Assembly: GCA_944383545.1 (NCBI GenBank)
Contig: CALWPY010000008.1
Location: 38,178-102,177, forward strand
Direction: 5' to 3'
Source: an uncultured Lachnospiraceae bacterium
Lineage (GTDB): Bacteria > Bacillota > Clostridia > Lachnospirales > Lachnospiraceae
DNA: 64,000 nt
Shown here: one piece after another, positions 9,808 to 18,691 of the stretch
How the letters are laid out: the number at the start of each line of letters is the position of its first letter
How positions within the stretch are numbered: position 1 is the stretch's first letter
The notes under the pieces: model-generated
Databases searched by the model: none
What the model was told of the DNA's origin: nothing
The model's input: only the letters and a program-made list of their open reading frames with translations
Program-made: the position numbers and the translations under genes

Positions 9808-10674
9808 TCACTCTGCAAATCCACCAGAATTCATTAAATCTGCCTCATTATATTCCTTAGGAGAAAAAGAATACTTTTTCTTAAATGCCCTGTAAAAACC
9901 TGTATAATTATTAAACCCGCTCATAAAGCATGCCTCTTTTGCCGAAGCACCGTCTTCTATATATTTTTTTGCTGAAGCAAGCCTCTTTTCGGTAATATAT
10001 TCTTTTATTGTGCAACCTGTTTCAGCTTTAAACCTGTGCATTATATAAGAGCGGTTCATATGCACGGCATCTGCTATATCATCTATGGAAAGCTGCTTCT
10101 TTATATTTTCATTTATATACCTTATGATTTCCATTATTAAGTGATTTTGGGACACGGCATTTGCATACTCTGCTTCATGATTATTCAGAGAATCCAAAAG
10201 AAGTATCAAAAATTCTGTCAGTCGGCATTTCTGCAGAAGTTCACCGTTAAGACTTTCCCTGCATGCCTCATCCGAAATTTTTTCAGATATGTTTCTCAGA
10301 ATATTTTTTCTTCCCTCATTTCCTCGTATAACATGAAAATCCCCTTTTCCGTCACTTCTAAGGAAAGATATAAGGCTCTCTTTTGTGAAATTATCAAAAA
10401 ACTCCCGTGAAATATATATAATTATACGTTCATACTCTGATTTATCATTTATCACCGGACGATGTATTTCTCCTGCGTCAACCAAAACTATATCATACGG
10501 TCGAAGTTCATACTGCCTTTCCTCTATAATGTAGCTTATATTTCCTTTTATCAGAATAAGTATTTTTATGAAATCATGATAATGCAGAGGAACTTCCATT
10601 TCAGGAATGTCTGAAAGGTGAAAAATCTTAAATTTTTCTTTTAAATATCCTCGGTTTTTGTATTTCTTTTCCAT
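9808..10674 (-). CDS. AraC family transcription regulator
   Basis: 288 residues: an N-terminal cupin-like sensing half (PLHYHDFIKILILIKGNISY; AGEIHRP) and a C-terminal double helix-turn-helix from about residue 185 (IDDIADAVHMNRSYIMHRFK, then ACFMSGFNNYTGFYRAFKKK). The cupin suggests a small-molecule, often sugar, ligand. It lies directly downstream of the galactanase gene on the same strand, separated by that gene's terminator, so control of galactan use is a guess from position. No promoter of its own is obvious in the short gap. Confidence 0.88.
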   Translation of the reverse strand: MEKKYKNRGYLKEKFKIFHLSDIPEMEVPLHYHDFIKILILIKGNISYIIEERQYELRPYDIVLVDAGEIHRPVINDKSEYERIIIYISREFFDNFTKESLISFLRSDGKGDFHVIRGNEGRKNILRNISEKISDEACRESLNGELLQKCRLTEFLILLLDSLNNHEAEYANAVSQNHLIMEIIRYINENIKKQLSIDDIADAVHMNRSYIMHRFKAETGCTIKEYITEKRLASAKKYIEDGASAKEACFMSGFNNYTGFYRAFKKKYSFSPKEYNEADLMNSGGFAE

Positions 10675-10689
10675 AACAATTATCCTATT

Positions 10690-10727
10690 TAAAAAGCTGT
10701 GTAATCCCGATAGAAATTACACAGCTT
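10690..10727 (-). terminator. Terminator of the GH53 gene
   Basis: Perfect 12-bp arms AAGCTGTGTAAT / ATTACACAGCTT (10694-10705 and 10716-10727) followed on the minus strand by a T-rich run, 15 bp after the stop of the galactanase gene. Confidence 0.85.
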
Positions 10728-10742
10728 CAGATTAATTAATAT

Positions 10743-13700
10743 TTATCTTGCATTCTTACGTTTAGTAATTACTACAATGGAAGCTGCTATGCTGATTAAT
10801 AAAAGCGTGGCATATAATATAAGCTCAGCTTCATCATTTGTTTTTGCAGCACTGTCATTTGTACCATTTACATTATCCGTTTCAGCAGATGGTGTCTGAA
10901 CATCAGCTTCAGGTGTATCTCCGGAGCCTCCCTGATTATCTGTTGAAGGTGTTGTAGTTGTACCTTCTTCGTCTGACGGAGCAGAAGTTGTACCTTCCTC
11001 GTCTGTTGTCGGCTGTGAGGTCGTACCTTCCTCATCCGGCGGATTAGTCGTATCATCTTCCGTATTATCCTCTACAGGAATGGTTTCTGAAGTAAGATAC
11101 ATTCCACAGTCAGCACAGTTTACGTCTCTTGTTCCGTCACCATTATCAACATATTCAGTAGTTTCATGTCTGTGGAGATATGCGGCATCCACGCTTCCCC
11201 AGCCTCCGTCCTGAATACCTAATTCAACCTGATATGTAATCTCTGTATCTTCTTCAAGTAAGAATGTGACGGAAGGTGAAAGATACTGCGACGGGCTGTT
11301 TGTCCATCCCGCAAGTACAGTCTCATCTCCGGAGAAGAGAACTTCTCCATCCACATTCAGTATCTTCAGGGTAACCGTATCTCCTGCATATCCCATGGCA
11401 AGAGTTTCAAAAGTATACCATCCTGCTTTAAGACTTATGGTATCAGTATAAGTTACGGTACCTGTCAATGCCGAAGCATTGTACCAATGAAGGGTACCGC
11501 TTCCTTCCAGGACATCCTCAACGGAAGGAATCCTTATTCCGCTTCCGCTTATATCATAACTGTCAGCCGTTTCAAAACCTGCCGCATTGCTGTCCGTAAT
11601 AAGATTTGCTTCCTTTACGGTAAGTGTATATGTAACATCAGCTTCTGTCATTCCTGAATAAGTACCTGAATTAATTTCTTTTGAGAAAGAAACCTTACCG
11701 TTTACAACATAAGTTCCCGGTTTTGATGTATCAATTTTATCTACATCTTCTGAATCCCAGTTTACATCTTCATCTACTGCACCGGTGTTATACGTTACCG
11801 TGACCTTATCAGGAAGGGTATAAGTTCCGTTTACCCAGATTTCATCTGAATAGCTTTGAATTGAATCTACGGAAACATTATTTGAAACAGCACCCGTTTT
11901 TACATAATTCCATACATTTATGCTTTCTACAGGTGAGCCGTCAGAATAAAACATAGCCTGATTATCCACGGCAGAGCCGCCATACCACACACCTGCATCA
12001 TCAGGGTCATATTCAGAGGCATAACTTGAAGCCCAACCCGAGCCGTATTCTTCCCACAGCTCTTTATTTGCCTCAACCTGTGCTTCATATTCAGCTCCTG
12101 TAAGTCCTGTGGTATCACCTACGGTAATCCATGCAGATTCCCAATAAAATACGCCAAGTCCTCCGGCCTCATTTACTGCAGCCATAAGGTCTCTTAAGAA
12201 ATCAGCCTGTCCCTGCGGAGTAAAGGCATAATCCTTTTCCGTATCCGTTGATTCATTATTTCCTGCTCTTACGGTATTATCATGTCCGTCGGAATCCTCC
12301 AGGGTATATGCGTAGCTCGTCTCTGCTACCATTACATCCTTTCCATAGGTTTCCCTTACGGTCTGGAACTGACTTTTCAGATTTGCCAGAGTTCCGTGCC
12401 AGTAAGGATAATATGATGTGGCAAGAATGTCATAATCAACTCCGTTTGTCTGAAGTCTTGCTGCCCAATTTACAAGCTGATTCGTTCTCTCAGGATTTGT
12501 AAGATGAATTACTATTTTAATATTACTGTCAATATCCCTTATTTCCTCTGAGGCAGCCTTAAAAAGTGTACACATATCAGCATAGTTTGTACCGGACTCG
12601 CCAACAAAGCTGTTTGTTGTTTCATTTCCTACCTGTACCATGTCAACATCTACACCGGTATCTATAATTTTACCAAGAGCATCTCTGGTAAATTCCTTGA
12701 TTGCATTTGCTTTTTCTGTGAGAGAATAGTCTGCCCATTCCTTAGGGGCCTGCTGTTTTCCCGGGTCTGCCCAAAAGTCAGAATAATGGAAATCTACCAA
12801 CAGCTTTAAATCCGCCTCAGCACACCACTTTGCAATCTGAACAGCCTTATCCACATCATTATTTCCGCCTCCGTAACCATTTCTGTCTGCATCATAAGGG
12901 TCATTCCAAACTCTCACTCGTATATGTGTAACTCCGCAGCTTTTAAGAAAATTAAAGAATCCCTGGTCATCTAAGGCATTTCCGTCAAAATCATAATAAA
13001 CAACTCCGCTTTGTCTTTCTGATATGTAAGAAGAGATATCCATTCCCATTATGTAATCATCCGGCAGATTCGGAATTTTTTCTACATTTATATCTCCCTC
13101 AACTGTCGTATCGTCTTCAGGTTCTTCAGGCTGATAAGAAAGCAGAACAATGTTATCAAATTTTCCCCAATATCCTTCTGCCACACTTCCTGATATGGTA
13201 ACTGTAACATTTCCTGTTTCCGCCAATGTAAAGACATCACTTTCATTTTTCTGCCAGTTATCCCAACCGGTTGTTGCCGTAATATTTGAGGTTTTTCCGG
13301 AAACACTGAGAGTAAGTCCTGAATCGGCTACAGCTCCCTCTGTTTCATAAGAAAGCTTATATGTACCGGCAGGAAGACCTGAAATTGTCTGTGTAATTGT
13401 AAGTGGTGCCGTTTGAGTGGTACTGTCATTATAATAATTAATAGCATATGTCTGATTTACACTTGAATATTCATCCTTACTAACTTCAATTCCATAACCA
13501 GTGCTGCTGTCACCCGACATCTGCGTATCCCAGCCAGTTAAATCACCGGTTTCAAAAGTACCATTTGTTATGTAAGACGTCTCAACCCATGCATAACCTT
13601 CAATCTCCTGGAATGTATCATCCGGCGTATCCTGTACGGTCTCTATTGAAATAGAGTCAATATATCCATATCCGTCGGCACTGCATTCTACATAAAATCC

Positions 13701-14201
13701 AACACTTGCTCCCTGTATATCCTCATCCACAGTGAATTCTGCTGACATATCATCCCACGTATTATAAGCGGTAAGTGTTTTTCCTTCTGATTGCGCATCA
13801 CCAATCATAAGATATACTGTAGCATCTTCACCCATGGCATCCGCACTTAACTTATATGTACCTGCAGGAATGTCCACACTCTGTGTCAGTGTAAAATTGC
13901 CCATATCCTGCATCCAGAAATGAAATCCTGTTTCTCCCTGGTTATCCGTTGTTGTCATCCATGCATCGTCTGCATATGTAAAATATTCAAACAGGGTATT
14001 ATCCCATGTATTGGGAGTAATCGTCCATATCCCATCATTCCACAGATCTCCTGTAAAATCACTATCCTGTAATGTTACATTTTCTGCTGCATTTACATCT
14101 GCCTGCATATTAAACAAAGGCACATCTCCAACCAGTCCCAATACCATTGCCATAACAGTAAACGCACATGCAAATCTTTGCCACAGCTTTCTTTTTTTCA
14201 T
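10743..14201 (-). CDS. Surface endo-beta-1,4-galactanase (GH53) with carbohydrate-binding modules
   Basis: About 1152 residues from the ATG at 14201; an ATG four codons earlier touches the GGGAG site and is less likely. Order: signal peptide; two beta-sandwich carbohydrate-binding-like modules (about 45-195 and 205-360); a GH53 barrel (about 385-770) with LLVDFHYSDFWADP, acid/base Glu in MVQVGNETTN and nucleophile Glu in VMVAETSYAY (Glu531 and Glu631 counted from the upstream ATG); a bacterial Ig-like domain (YTLPDKVTVTYNTG); another binding-like module; a DEEGTT-repeat linker; a C-terminal membrane helix with basic tail. GH53 enzymes cut beta-1,4-galactan side chains of pectin. The C-terminus resembles a sortase sorting signal but lacks clear LPXTG (AAKTND instead). 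A LacI-type operator lies upstream. Confidence 0.93.
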   Translation of the reverse strand: MKKRKLWQRFACAFTVMAMVLGLVGDVPLFNMQADVNAAENVTLQDSDFTGDLWNDGIWTITPNTWDNTLFEYFTYADDAWMTTTDNQGETGFHFWMQDMGNFTLTQSVDIPAGTYKLSADAMGEDATVYLMIGDAQSEGKTLTAYNTWDDMSAEFTVDEDIQGASVGFYVECSADGYGYIDSISIETVQDTPDDTFQEIEGYAWVETSYITNGTFETGDLTGWDTQMSGDSSTGYGIEVSKDEYSSVNQTYAINYYNDSTTQTAPLTITQTISGLPAGTYKLSYETEGAVADSGLTLSVSGKTSNITATTGWDNWQKNESDVFTLAETGNVTVTISGSVAEGYWGKFDNIVLLSYQPEEPEDDTTVEGDINVEKIPNLPDDYIMGMDISSYISERQSGVVYYDFDGNALDDQGFFNFLKSCGVTHIRVRVWNDPYDADRNGYGGGNNDVDKAVQIAKWCAEADLKLLVDFHYSDFWADPGKQQAPKEWADYSLTEKANAIKEFTRDALGKIIDTGVDVDMVQVGNETTNSFVGESGTNYADMCTLFKAASEEIRDIDSNIKIVIHLTNPERTNQLVNWAARLQTNGVDYDILATSYYPYWHGTLANLKSQFQTVRETYGKDVMVAETSYAYTLEDSDGHDNTVRAGNNESTDTEKDYAFTPQGQADFLRDLMAAVNEAGGLGVFYWESAWITVGDTTGLTGAEYEAQVEANKELWEEYGSGWASSYASEYDPDDAGVWYGGSAVDNQAMFYSDGSPVESINVWNYVKTGAVSNNVSVDSIQSYSDEIWVNGTYTLPDKVTVTYNTGAVDEDVNWDSEDVDKIDTSKPGTYVVNGKVSFSKEINSGTYSGMTEADVTYTLTVKEANLITDSNAAGFETADSYDISGSGIRIPSVEDVLEGSGTLHWYNASALTGTVTYTDTISLKAGWYTFETLAMGYAGDTVTLKILNVDGEVLFSGDETVLAGWTNSPSQYLSPSVTFLLEEDTEITYQVELGIQDGGWGSVDAAYLHRHETTEYVDNGDGTRDVNCADCGMYLTSETIPVEDNTEDDTTNPPDEEGTTSQPTTDEEGTTSAPSDEEGTTTTPSTDNQGGSGDTPEADVQTPSAETDNVNGTNDSAAKTNDEAELILYATLLLISIAASIVVITKRKNAR

Positions 14202-14242
14202 TTTTTCTACCATCTCCCTTTAATATTTTTTGACTTTCTATC

Positions 14243-14274
14243 ATGTTCCGCAACATGCGCAATCGTTTGCGCAT
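14243..14274. promoter_or_regulatory. LacI-family-type operator upstream of the galactanase gene
   Basis: ATGCGCAATCGTTTGCGCAT (14255-14274) has 8-base perfect arms around a CG centre, the hallmark of LacI/GalR-family operators. It abuts a second inverted repeat, ATGTT-CCGC-AACAT (14243-14256). It lies 54-73 bp before the start codon, where it would block transcription. No LacI-family gene is in the window. Confidence 0.6.
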
Positions 14275-14479
14275 TCAAGTAAAATATAAACCTCTGATGT
14301 AGAAACAGTTTTTATGCTCTTTCACCGGAGGAAATATTCCACTGCATTTAATGATATCTATATAGACATATAATAACCTATTTACCCGTATTATGGCAAA
14401 GACTTTTTGCTAATATATGTCAAACCGTGATTATGCACAATGTCTTTTTTTATTTTTTGTACAATGTCACGAAATCAAC

Positions 14480-15223
14480 TCACTGAAACTTTTGTTTCAG
14501 AATTTTATGTAACTCTTTAATGTTCATTTCTTCCAGTATATATGTAGGTTTTGTCAAACAGTTTTTCTTATCCGGGCTGTAATCAGGGGATATATTGGAA
14601 TGTATATAACAGGTATCAATCCCTGCCATATTTCCTCCGTAAATATCAGTCATCAGGTCATTTCCTATCATGATACTTTCAGCAGCATGCAGGTTGTACT
14701 TATTAAGGAGCAGTTCAAAGAAACGCCTGTCCGGTTTCTTTACCCCGTAATCTGATGATATCATAATTCCGTCAAAATACTTTATGACATCCAGCATATT
14801 AAGCTCATATTCGGTAAATATACGCTGTGCATTTGATAAAAGATAGATTTTCCTGCCACTGTTTTTAAGTTCTTCAAGAATTTCTTTTACACCGTCATAT
14901 AAACATATGTATTCTGTTGTGAGAATGCGGAAAAACTGCCCTGTATGAAGCACGAGTGTTTCGTCTGCGTCTATGTCCTTTATGTCATATAATTTATGAA
15001 AGACTTTTTCTATCTGTATTTCAGGATAAGCTTCATAACCATATCCTGCCGTCTCTTTCTTTTTAACCAGTTCTTCATATGATTTTTTAAGCTCCTCAGG
15101 AGAATATAATGCACCATGATAGCTATAGAAAAGGCTGAGCTTTTCCCATACTTTTATATCTTCTTCATCTGTATTAATATCTGCCAGTGTTCCATATAAA
15201 TCAAATATATAGTTTTTATACAT
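14480..15223 (-). CDS. HAD-superfamily hydrolase
   Basis: 247 residues with all HAD motifs: nucleophile motif I IFDLYGTLAD at the start, motif II LLSNAQ, Lys of motif III in DYGVKKPDRRFF and motif IV MIGNDLMTDIYGG. The cap between motifs I and II is helical, as in YjjG-type nucleotide phosphatases and beta-phosphoglucomutases; the sequence does not settle the substrate. It follows the hexapeptide-repeat gene by 35 bp on the same strand, so it may share its transcript. Confidence 0.88.
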   Translation of the reverse strand: MYKNYIFDLYGTLADINTDEEDIKVWEKLSLFYSYHGALYSPEELKKSYEELVKKKETAGYGYEAYPEIQIEKVFHKLYDIKDIDADETLVLHTGQFFRILTTEYICLYDGVKEILEELKNSGRKIYLLSNAQRIFTEYELNMLDVIKYFDGIMISSDYGVKKPDRRFFELLLNKYNLHAAESIMIGNDLMTDIYGGNMAGIDTCYIHSNISPDYSPDKKNCLTKPTYILEEMNIKELHKILKQKFQ

Positions 15224-15258
15224 ACCTGTCTCCTGCCATATACATTATATTTTCATAC

Positions 15259-15939
15259 TTATACATCATTTTTTGGAACAATAACATTTCCGCTCTTTAC
15301 AATGCTTCCCTGCGGTACAAAGCCTCTTATCATGGAAAGCGGGTAAATATTTGTATTCTTTCCTATTACAGAGCCCGGGTTAAGCACGCTGTTACAGCCC
15401 ACTTCCACAAAGTCTCCAAGCATTGCTCCGAATTTTTTAAGTCCTGTTTCAATTCTTATACCGGAATTTTCCCCATAGCCTTTTACCACAACAAGAGTCT
15501 TGTCAGACTTTACGTTTGAGGTTATGGAGCCTGCTCCCATATGAGATTTATAACCGAGTACGGAGTCACCCACATAGTTATAGTGAGGTACCTGCACATT
15601 GTCAAAAAGAATTACGTTTTTAAGCTCTGTAGAGTTTCCTACCACACAGTTTGCACCAACAAGAGCATTGCCTCTTATAAATGCACACTGTCTCACCTCG
15701 GTTTCAGGACCTATTATGGCAGGTCCGTTTATATATGCACTTTCAAATATCTTTGCAGTTTTATGAATCCATACGTTTTCATAAACCTCATGATAATCGT
15801 CTCCAAGAGTTTTTCCAATCTCTTTTATATAATTTCCTATTTCAGGAAGCACCTCCCAAGGATAAACCGCCTTTTCCATAAGGGGCTTTGCCAGGGTGTG
15901 CTTTAAATCATAATTTGCTTTGATTTTAAGTCTTTCCAT
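15259..15939 (-). CDS. Left-handed beta-helix (hexapeptide repeat) protein, GlmU C-domain-like
   Basis: 226 residues, dominated by hexapeptide repeats (AYINGPAIIGPETEVRQCAF, ALVGANCVVGNSTELKNVI, SVLGYKSHMGAG) that fold as a left-handed beta-helix. This resembles the acyltransferase half of GlmU-type sugar-1-phosphate uridylyltransferases, but no nucleotidyltransferase domain is present, so such genes are often over-named as UDP-GlcNAc pyrophosphorylases. Probably an acetyltransferase or a regulatory partner. It is flanked by topB upstream and the HAD gene downstream. Confidence 0.8.
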   Translation of the reverse strand: MERLKIKANYDLKHTLAKPLMEKAVYPWEVLPEIGNYIKEIGKTLGDDYHEVYENVWIHKTAKIFESAYINGPAIIGPETEVRQCAFIRGNALVGANCVVGNSTELKNVILFDNVQVPHYNYVGDSVLGYKSHMGAGSITSNVKSDKTLVVVKGYGENSGIRIETGLKKFGAMLGDFVEVGCNSVLNPGSVIGKNTNIYPLSMIRGFVPQGSIVKSGNVIVPKNDV

Positions 15940-15978
15940 ATTTTCTCCTGTCTCTTGTCTGTATTTTTTTAACCATTA

Positions 15979-18057
15979 TTACCTGCTTACTGCAACCTGC
16001 TTCACATTTTTCTCACTCTGCCCTTTATCTACATTTTTCACGTTCCCGCTGTCAGCTTTTTTATGAGCAGATTTCTTTTCTGTGTAATAAGGTGCAGTTT
16101 TATCAAACACATATCTCATCTGGTTTTGATTATTTATACCCTTAACAAAATTGGTGTATTTTATCACATAGTCATTCATTTTCGCAGAATATTCTTCTGA
16201 AGAAATACTTCCGTCCGCAACACCCGCCAGTCCTTTTTCCCAGCTTGCCGTAAGGTCCGCCCTTAAAAGTCCGTTTATGGAATAGAGCACTACGTCATAT
16301 ATGACTTCACCCAGTCTTGTAGGGGTAACAATCTGCGTCTTGTTATTTAATGCTATATATTTATTGTTCACAAGTTTTGTAATGATACTGTCACGCGTTG
16401 CACTGGTACCTATTCCGCTTCCCTTTATCTGTGCACGTAAATCTTCATCTTCAATAAACTGACCTGCATTTTCCATAGCAAGAATGAGAGTACCTGATGT
16501 ATATCTTTTGGGCGGAGTAGTCTCTCCCTCTTTTATTGAGAATCCGTTGCAGGATAAGACAGAGCCTTTTCTCAAGCCTTTCAGATATTCAAGAAGCGCA
16601 TCACTCACCTTGTCTTCTCCGTCCTGCGATTTTACGGTGCCTGCAATTTCAAGATAACCCTTTTTAACAAGCTTCCTAAAGTTTGCAAAAAAGAATTCAT
16701 CATCACGCTTAAGCGTAAGTCCTATCTTCATATATTCCGCAGGCGGATAGAATATGCTCAAAAATCTTCTCGCTATAATATCATATACATTTCTTTTCAG
16801 GTCATTCAGCGAAGAAAGAGCATTTAATCCCTGTCCTGTAGGAATTATTGCATAATGGTCCGTAATCAGCTTGTCATTTACATATTTTGTCTTTGCTATA
16901 TTTTTATAACTGCCCTGTGAAATGATATTATCGGCAAAACCCGAGAGCGGTGTATACTTTTTAAGTCCGCTGATGTTTTTATATATTTCCTTTGAAACAG
17001 CAGTTGAAAGCACTCTTGCATCAGTTCTCGGATATGTTACCAGCTTTTTTTCATAGAGCTCCTGTACTATAGAAAGTGTATCAGACGGGCTTATCTTGAA
17101 CATTCTTGAGCAGTCGTTCTGAAGCTCGGCAAGGTTATACAGCATGGGTGGTGCTTTTTTCTCGGTCTTTTTTTCATTTTTTTCCACCATCATGGTTACG
17201 GGCAGCTCAGGCTGAGCCAGCTCACTTATGAGATTTTCCGCATCCTGCCTTTTCTTAAATCCGTTTTCCTTGTAAAGAAGCGGACTCTGGAAATACCTGC
17301 TTCCCTCCTGTGCCTTCCACTCGGCTTCAAATGGTTTTTCCATGACATCTGCATCTATCTCTGCAATAATTCTGTAAAACGGAGTAGGTACAAATTCTCT
17401 TATTTCACGCTCACGCTTTACTATCATGCCCAGTACACAGGTCATTACCCTGCCCACTGCTATTACACAGCGGTCAAGCCCCAGATACTGCTTTACCGCA
17501 TAGCTGTATTTAAGCGTAAGGGCACGTGAAAAATTGATTCCCATAAGGTAATCTTCCTTTGCCCTGAGGTATGCGGAATTACTGAGATTGTCATACTCAG
17601 AAAGAGGTTTTGCCTCTTTTATTCCTCTCAAAATCTCCTCTTCTGTCTGGGAATCAATCCATACTCTTCTTTTTTCCTTTGTATCTCCCACTTCAGCCAT
17701 CCGGTCTACAAGGCGGTAAATATATTCACCCTCACGTCCTGAGTCCGTGCACACATATATACATCCTATGTCATCTCTTTTAAGCAGTTTTTTTACTATG
17801 TTAAACTGCTTGGAGGCCGCAGGAATAATCTCATATTTATAATCAGCAGGTACAAAAGGAATGGTCTCCATAGACCACTTTTTATATTTTTCATCATAAG
17901 CATCGGGATAACTCATTGTAACAAGGTGTCCCACACACCATGTCACAACGGAATCTCCCTGCTCTATATATCCGTTTGCAGCGGTTGCTTTAATTCCCAA
18001 AGCATTTGCAAATTCTCTTGCCACGCTCGGTTTTTCGGCTATATATAAATTCTTCAA
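15979..18057 (-). CDS. topB: DNA topoisomerase III
   Basis: Type IA topoisomerase that relaxes or decatenates DNA through a 5'-phosphotyrosine intermediate. 692 residues: TOPRIM domain (LYIAEKPSVAREF at the start), then the four-domain core with catalytic Tyr342 in LVTYPRTDARVL. In the TOPRIM acidic motif the sequence is TDSGREGE rather than TDxDREGE, so the second Asp of DxD is replaced. No C-terminal zinc fingers. The apparent start is a TTG at 18057 with only a weak Shine-Dalgarno, about 20 bp after the nitroreductase gene. Confidence 0.94.
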   Translation of the reverse strand: MKNLYIAEKPSVAREFANALGIKATAANGYIEQGDSVVTWCVGHLVTMSYPDAYDEKYKKWSMETIPFVPADYKYEIIPAASKQFNIVKKLLKRDDIGCIYVCTDSGREGEYIYRLVDRMAEVGDTKEKRRVWIDSQTEEEILRGIKEAKPLSEYDNLSNSAYLRAKEDYLMGINFSRALTLKYSYAVKQYLGLDRCVIAVGRVMTCVLGMIVKREREIREFVPTPFYRIIAEIDADVMEKPFEAEWKAQEGSRYFQSPLLYKENGFKKRQDAENLISELAQPELPVTMMVEKNEKKTEKKAPPMLYNLAELQNDCSRMFKISPSDTLSIVQELYEKKLVTYPRTDARVLSTAVSKEIYKNISGLKKYTPLSGFADNIISQGSYKNIAKTKYVNDKLITDHYAIIPTGQGLNALSSLNDLKRNVYDIIARRFLSIFYPPAEYMKIGLTLKRDDEFFFANFRKLVKKGYLEIAGTVKSQDGEDKVSDALLEYLKGLRKGSVLSCNGFSIKEGETTPPKRYTSGTLILAMENAGQFIEDEDLRAQIKGSGIGTSATRDSIITKLVNNKYIALNNKTQIVTPTRLGEVIYDVVLYSINGLLRADLTASWEKGLAGVADGSISSEEYSAKMNDYVIKYTNFVKGINNQNQMRYVFDKTAPYYTEKKSAHKKADSGNVKNVDKGQSEKNVKQVAVSR

Positions 18058-18077
18058 AACATTTTCCCGTACCGGAC

Positions 18078-18620
18078 TTATCTGTAAGATAAAATGTCCG
18101 CTACTTCCTTTCTAGGTGTTGCATCAGGATTAAACTTCGGAATTCCTATAGGAATAACTGCTGATACGCTCTGTCCCTCAGGAAGTCCTATCACTTCCTT
18201 AATCTTATCTTCATCAAATACTCCCATAATGCATGAGCCTACTCCTGCATTATGCGCTGCGAGGCAAAAGGTCTGTGCCGCTATTCCTGCATCAAACATC
18301 TCCCAGCCTGTTCCCTTTGATGTAGAAAAAGAGCCGTCTTTTTCATATCCGCATCTTTTTGTAACGGTAGCAAGAATGATTACAGTCTGTGCCTGAAGCA
18401 GGGTTTTTGTGTTATACTCAAAGTTAAGAACACATTCCTCGGCAATTTTTTTAATCATATCCTTGTCCTCTACTGCTATATAGCGGACTGTCTGTGAATT
18501 TTTCCATGAAGGAGACCATCTTGCCGCTTCAATAATTTCCTCCAGTTTCTCATGTGATACAGGCTCTTCAGTATAACGCCTTACACTTCTTCTTGTCTTT
18601 ATGCATTCTATTACATCCAT
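18078..18620 (-). CDS. Nitroreductase family flavoprotein
   Basis: 180 residues. The N-terminal CIKTRRSVRRYTEEPV, WSPSWKNSQTVRY and C-terminal IPIGIPKFNPDATPRKEVAD segments are typical of FMN-dependent nitroreductases, which reduce nitroaromatics, quinones or similar compounds with NAD(P)H. Short, single-domain and cytoplasmic. The ATG follows AAGGAG. The physiological substrate cannot be read from sequence. It precedes topB closely but no functional link is apparent. Confidence 0.88.
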   Translation of the reverse strand: MDVIECIKTRRSVRRYTEEPVSHEKLEEIIEAARWSPSWKNSQTVRYIAVEDKDMIKKIAEECVLNFEYNTKTLLQAQTVIILATVTKRCGYEKDGSFSTSKGTGWEMFDAGIAAQTFCLAAHNAGVGSCIMGVFDEDKIKEVIGLPEGQSVSAVIPIGIPKFNPDATPRKEVADILSYR

Positions 18621-18691
18621 TTTTTAATCTCCTTCCGTGTCTTTTTATTTATGGTATTAATTTTACCATTATTTTAAAACTATGGCAATTA

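Noticed and set aside
14214-14480. Clear sigma-A promoter for the galactanase gene
   Set aside because: A -10-like TATATT lies before the LacI-type operator but no acceptable -35 pairs with it; left uncalled.
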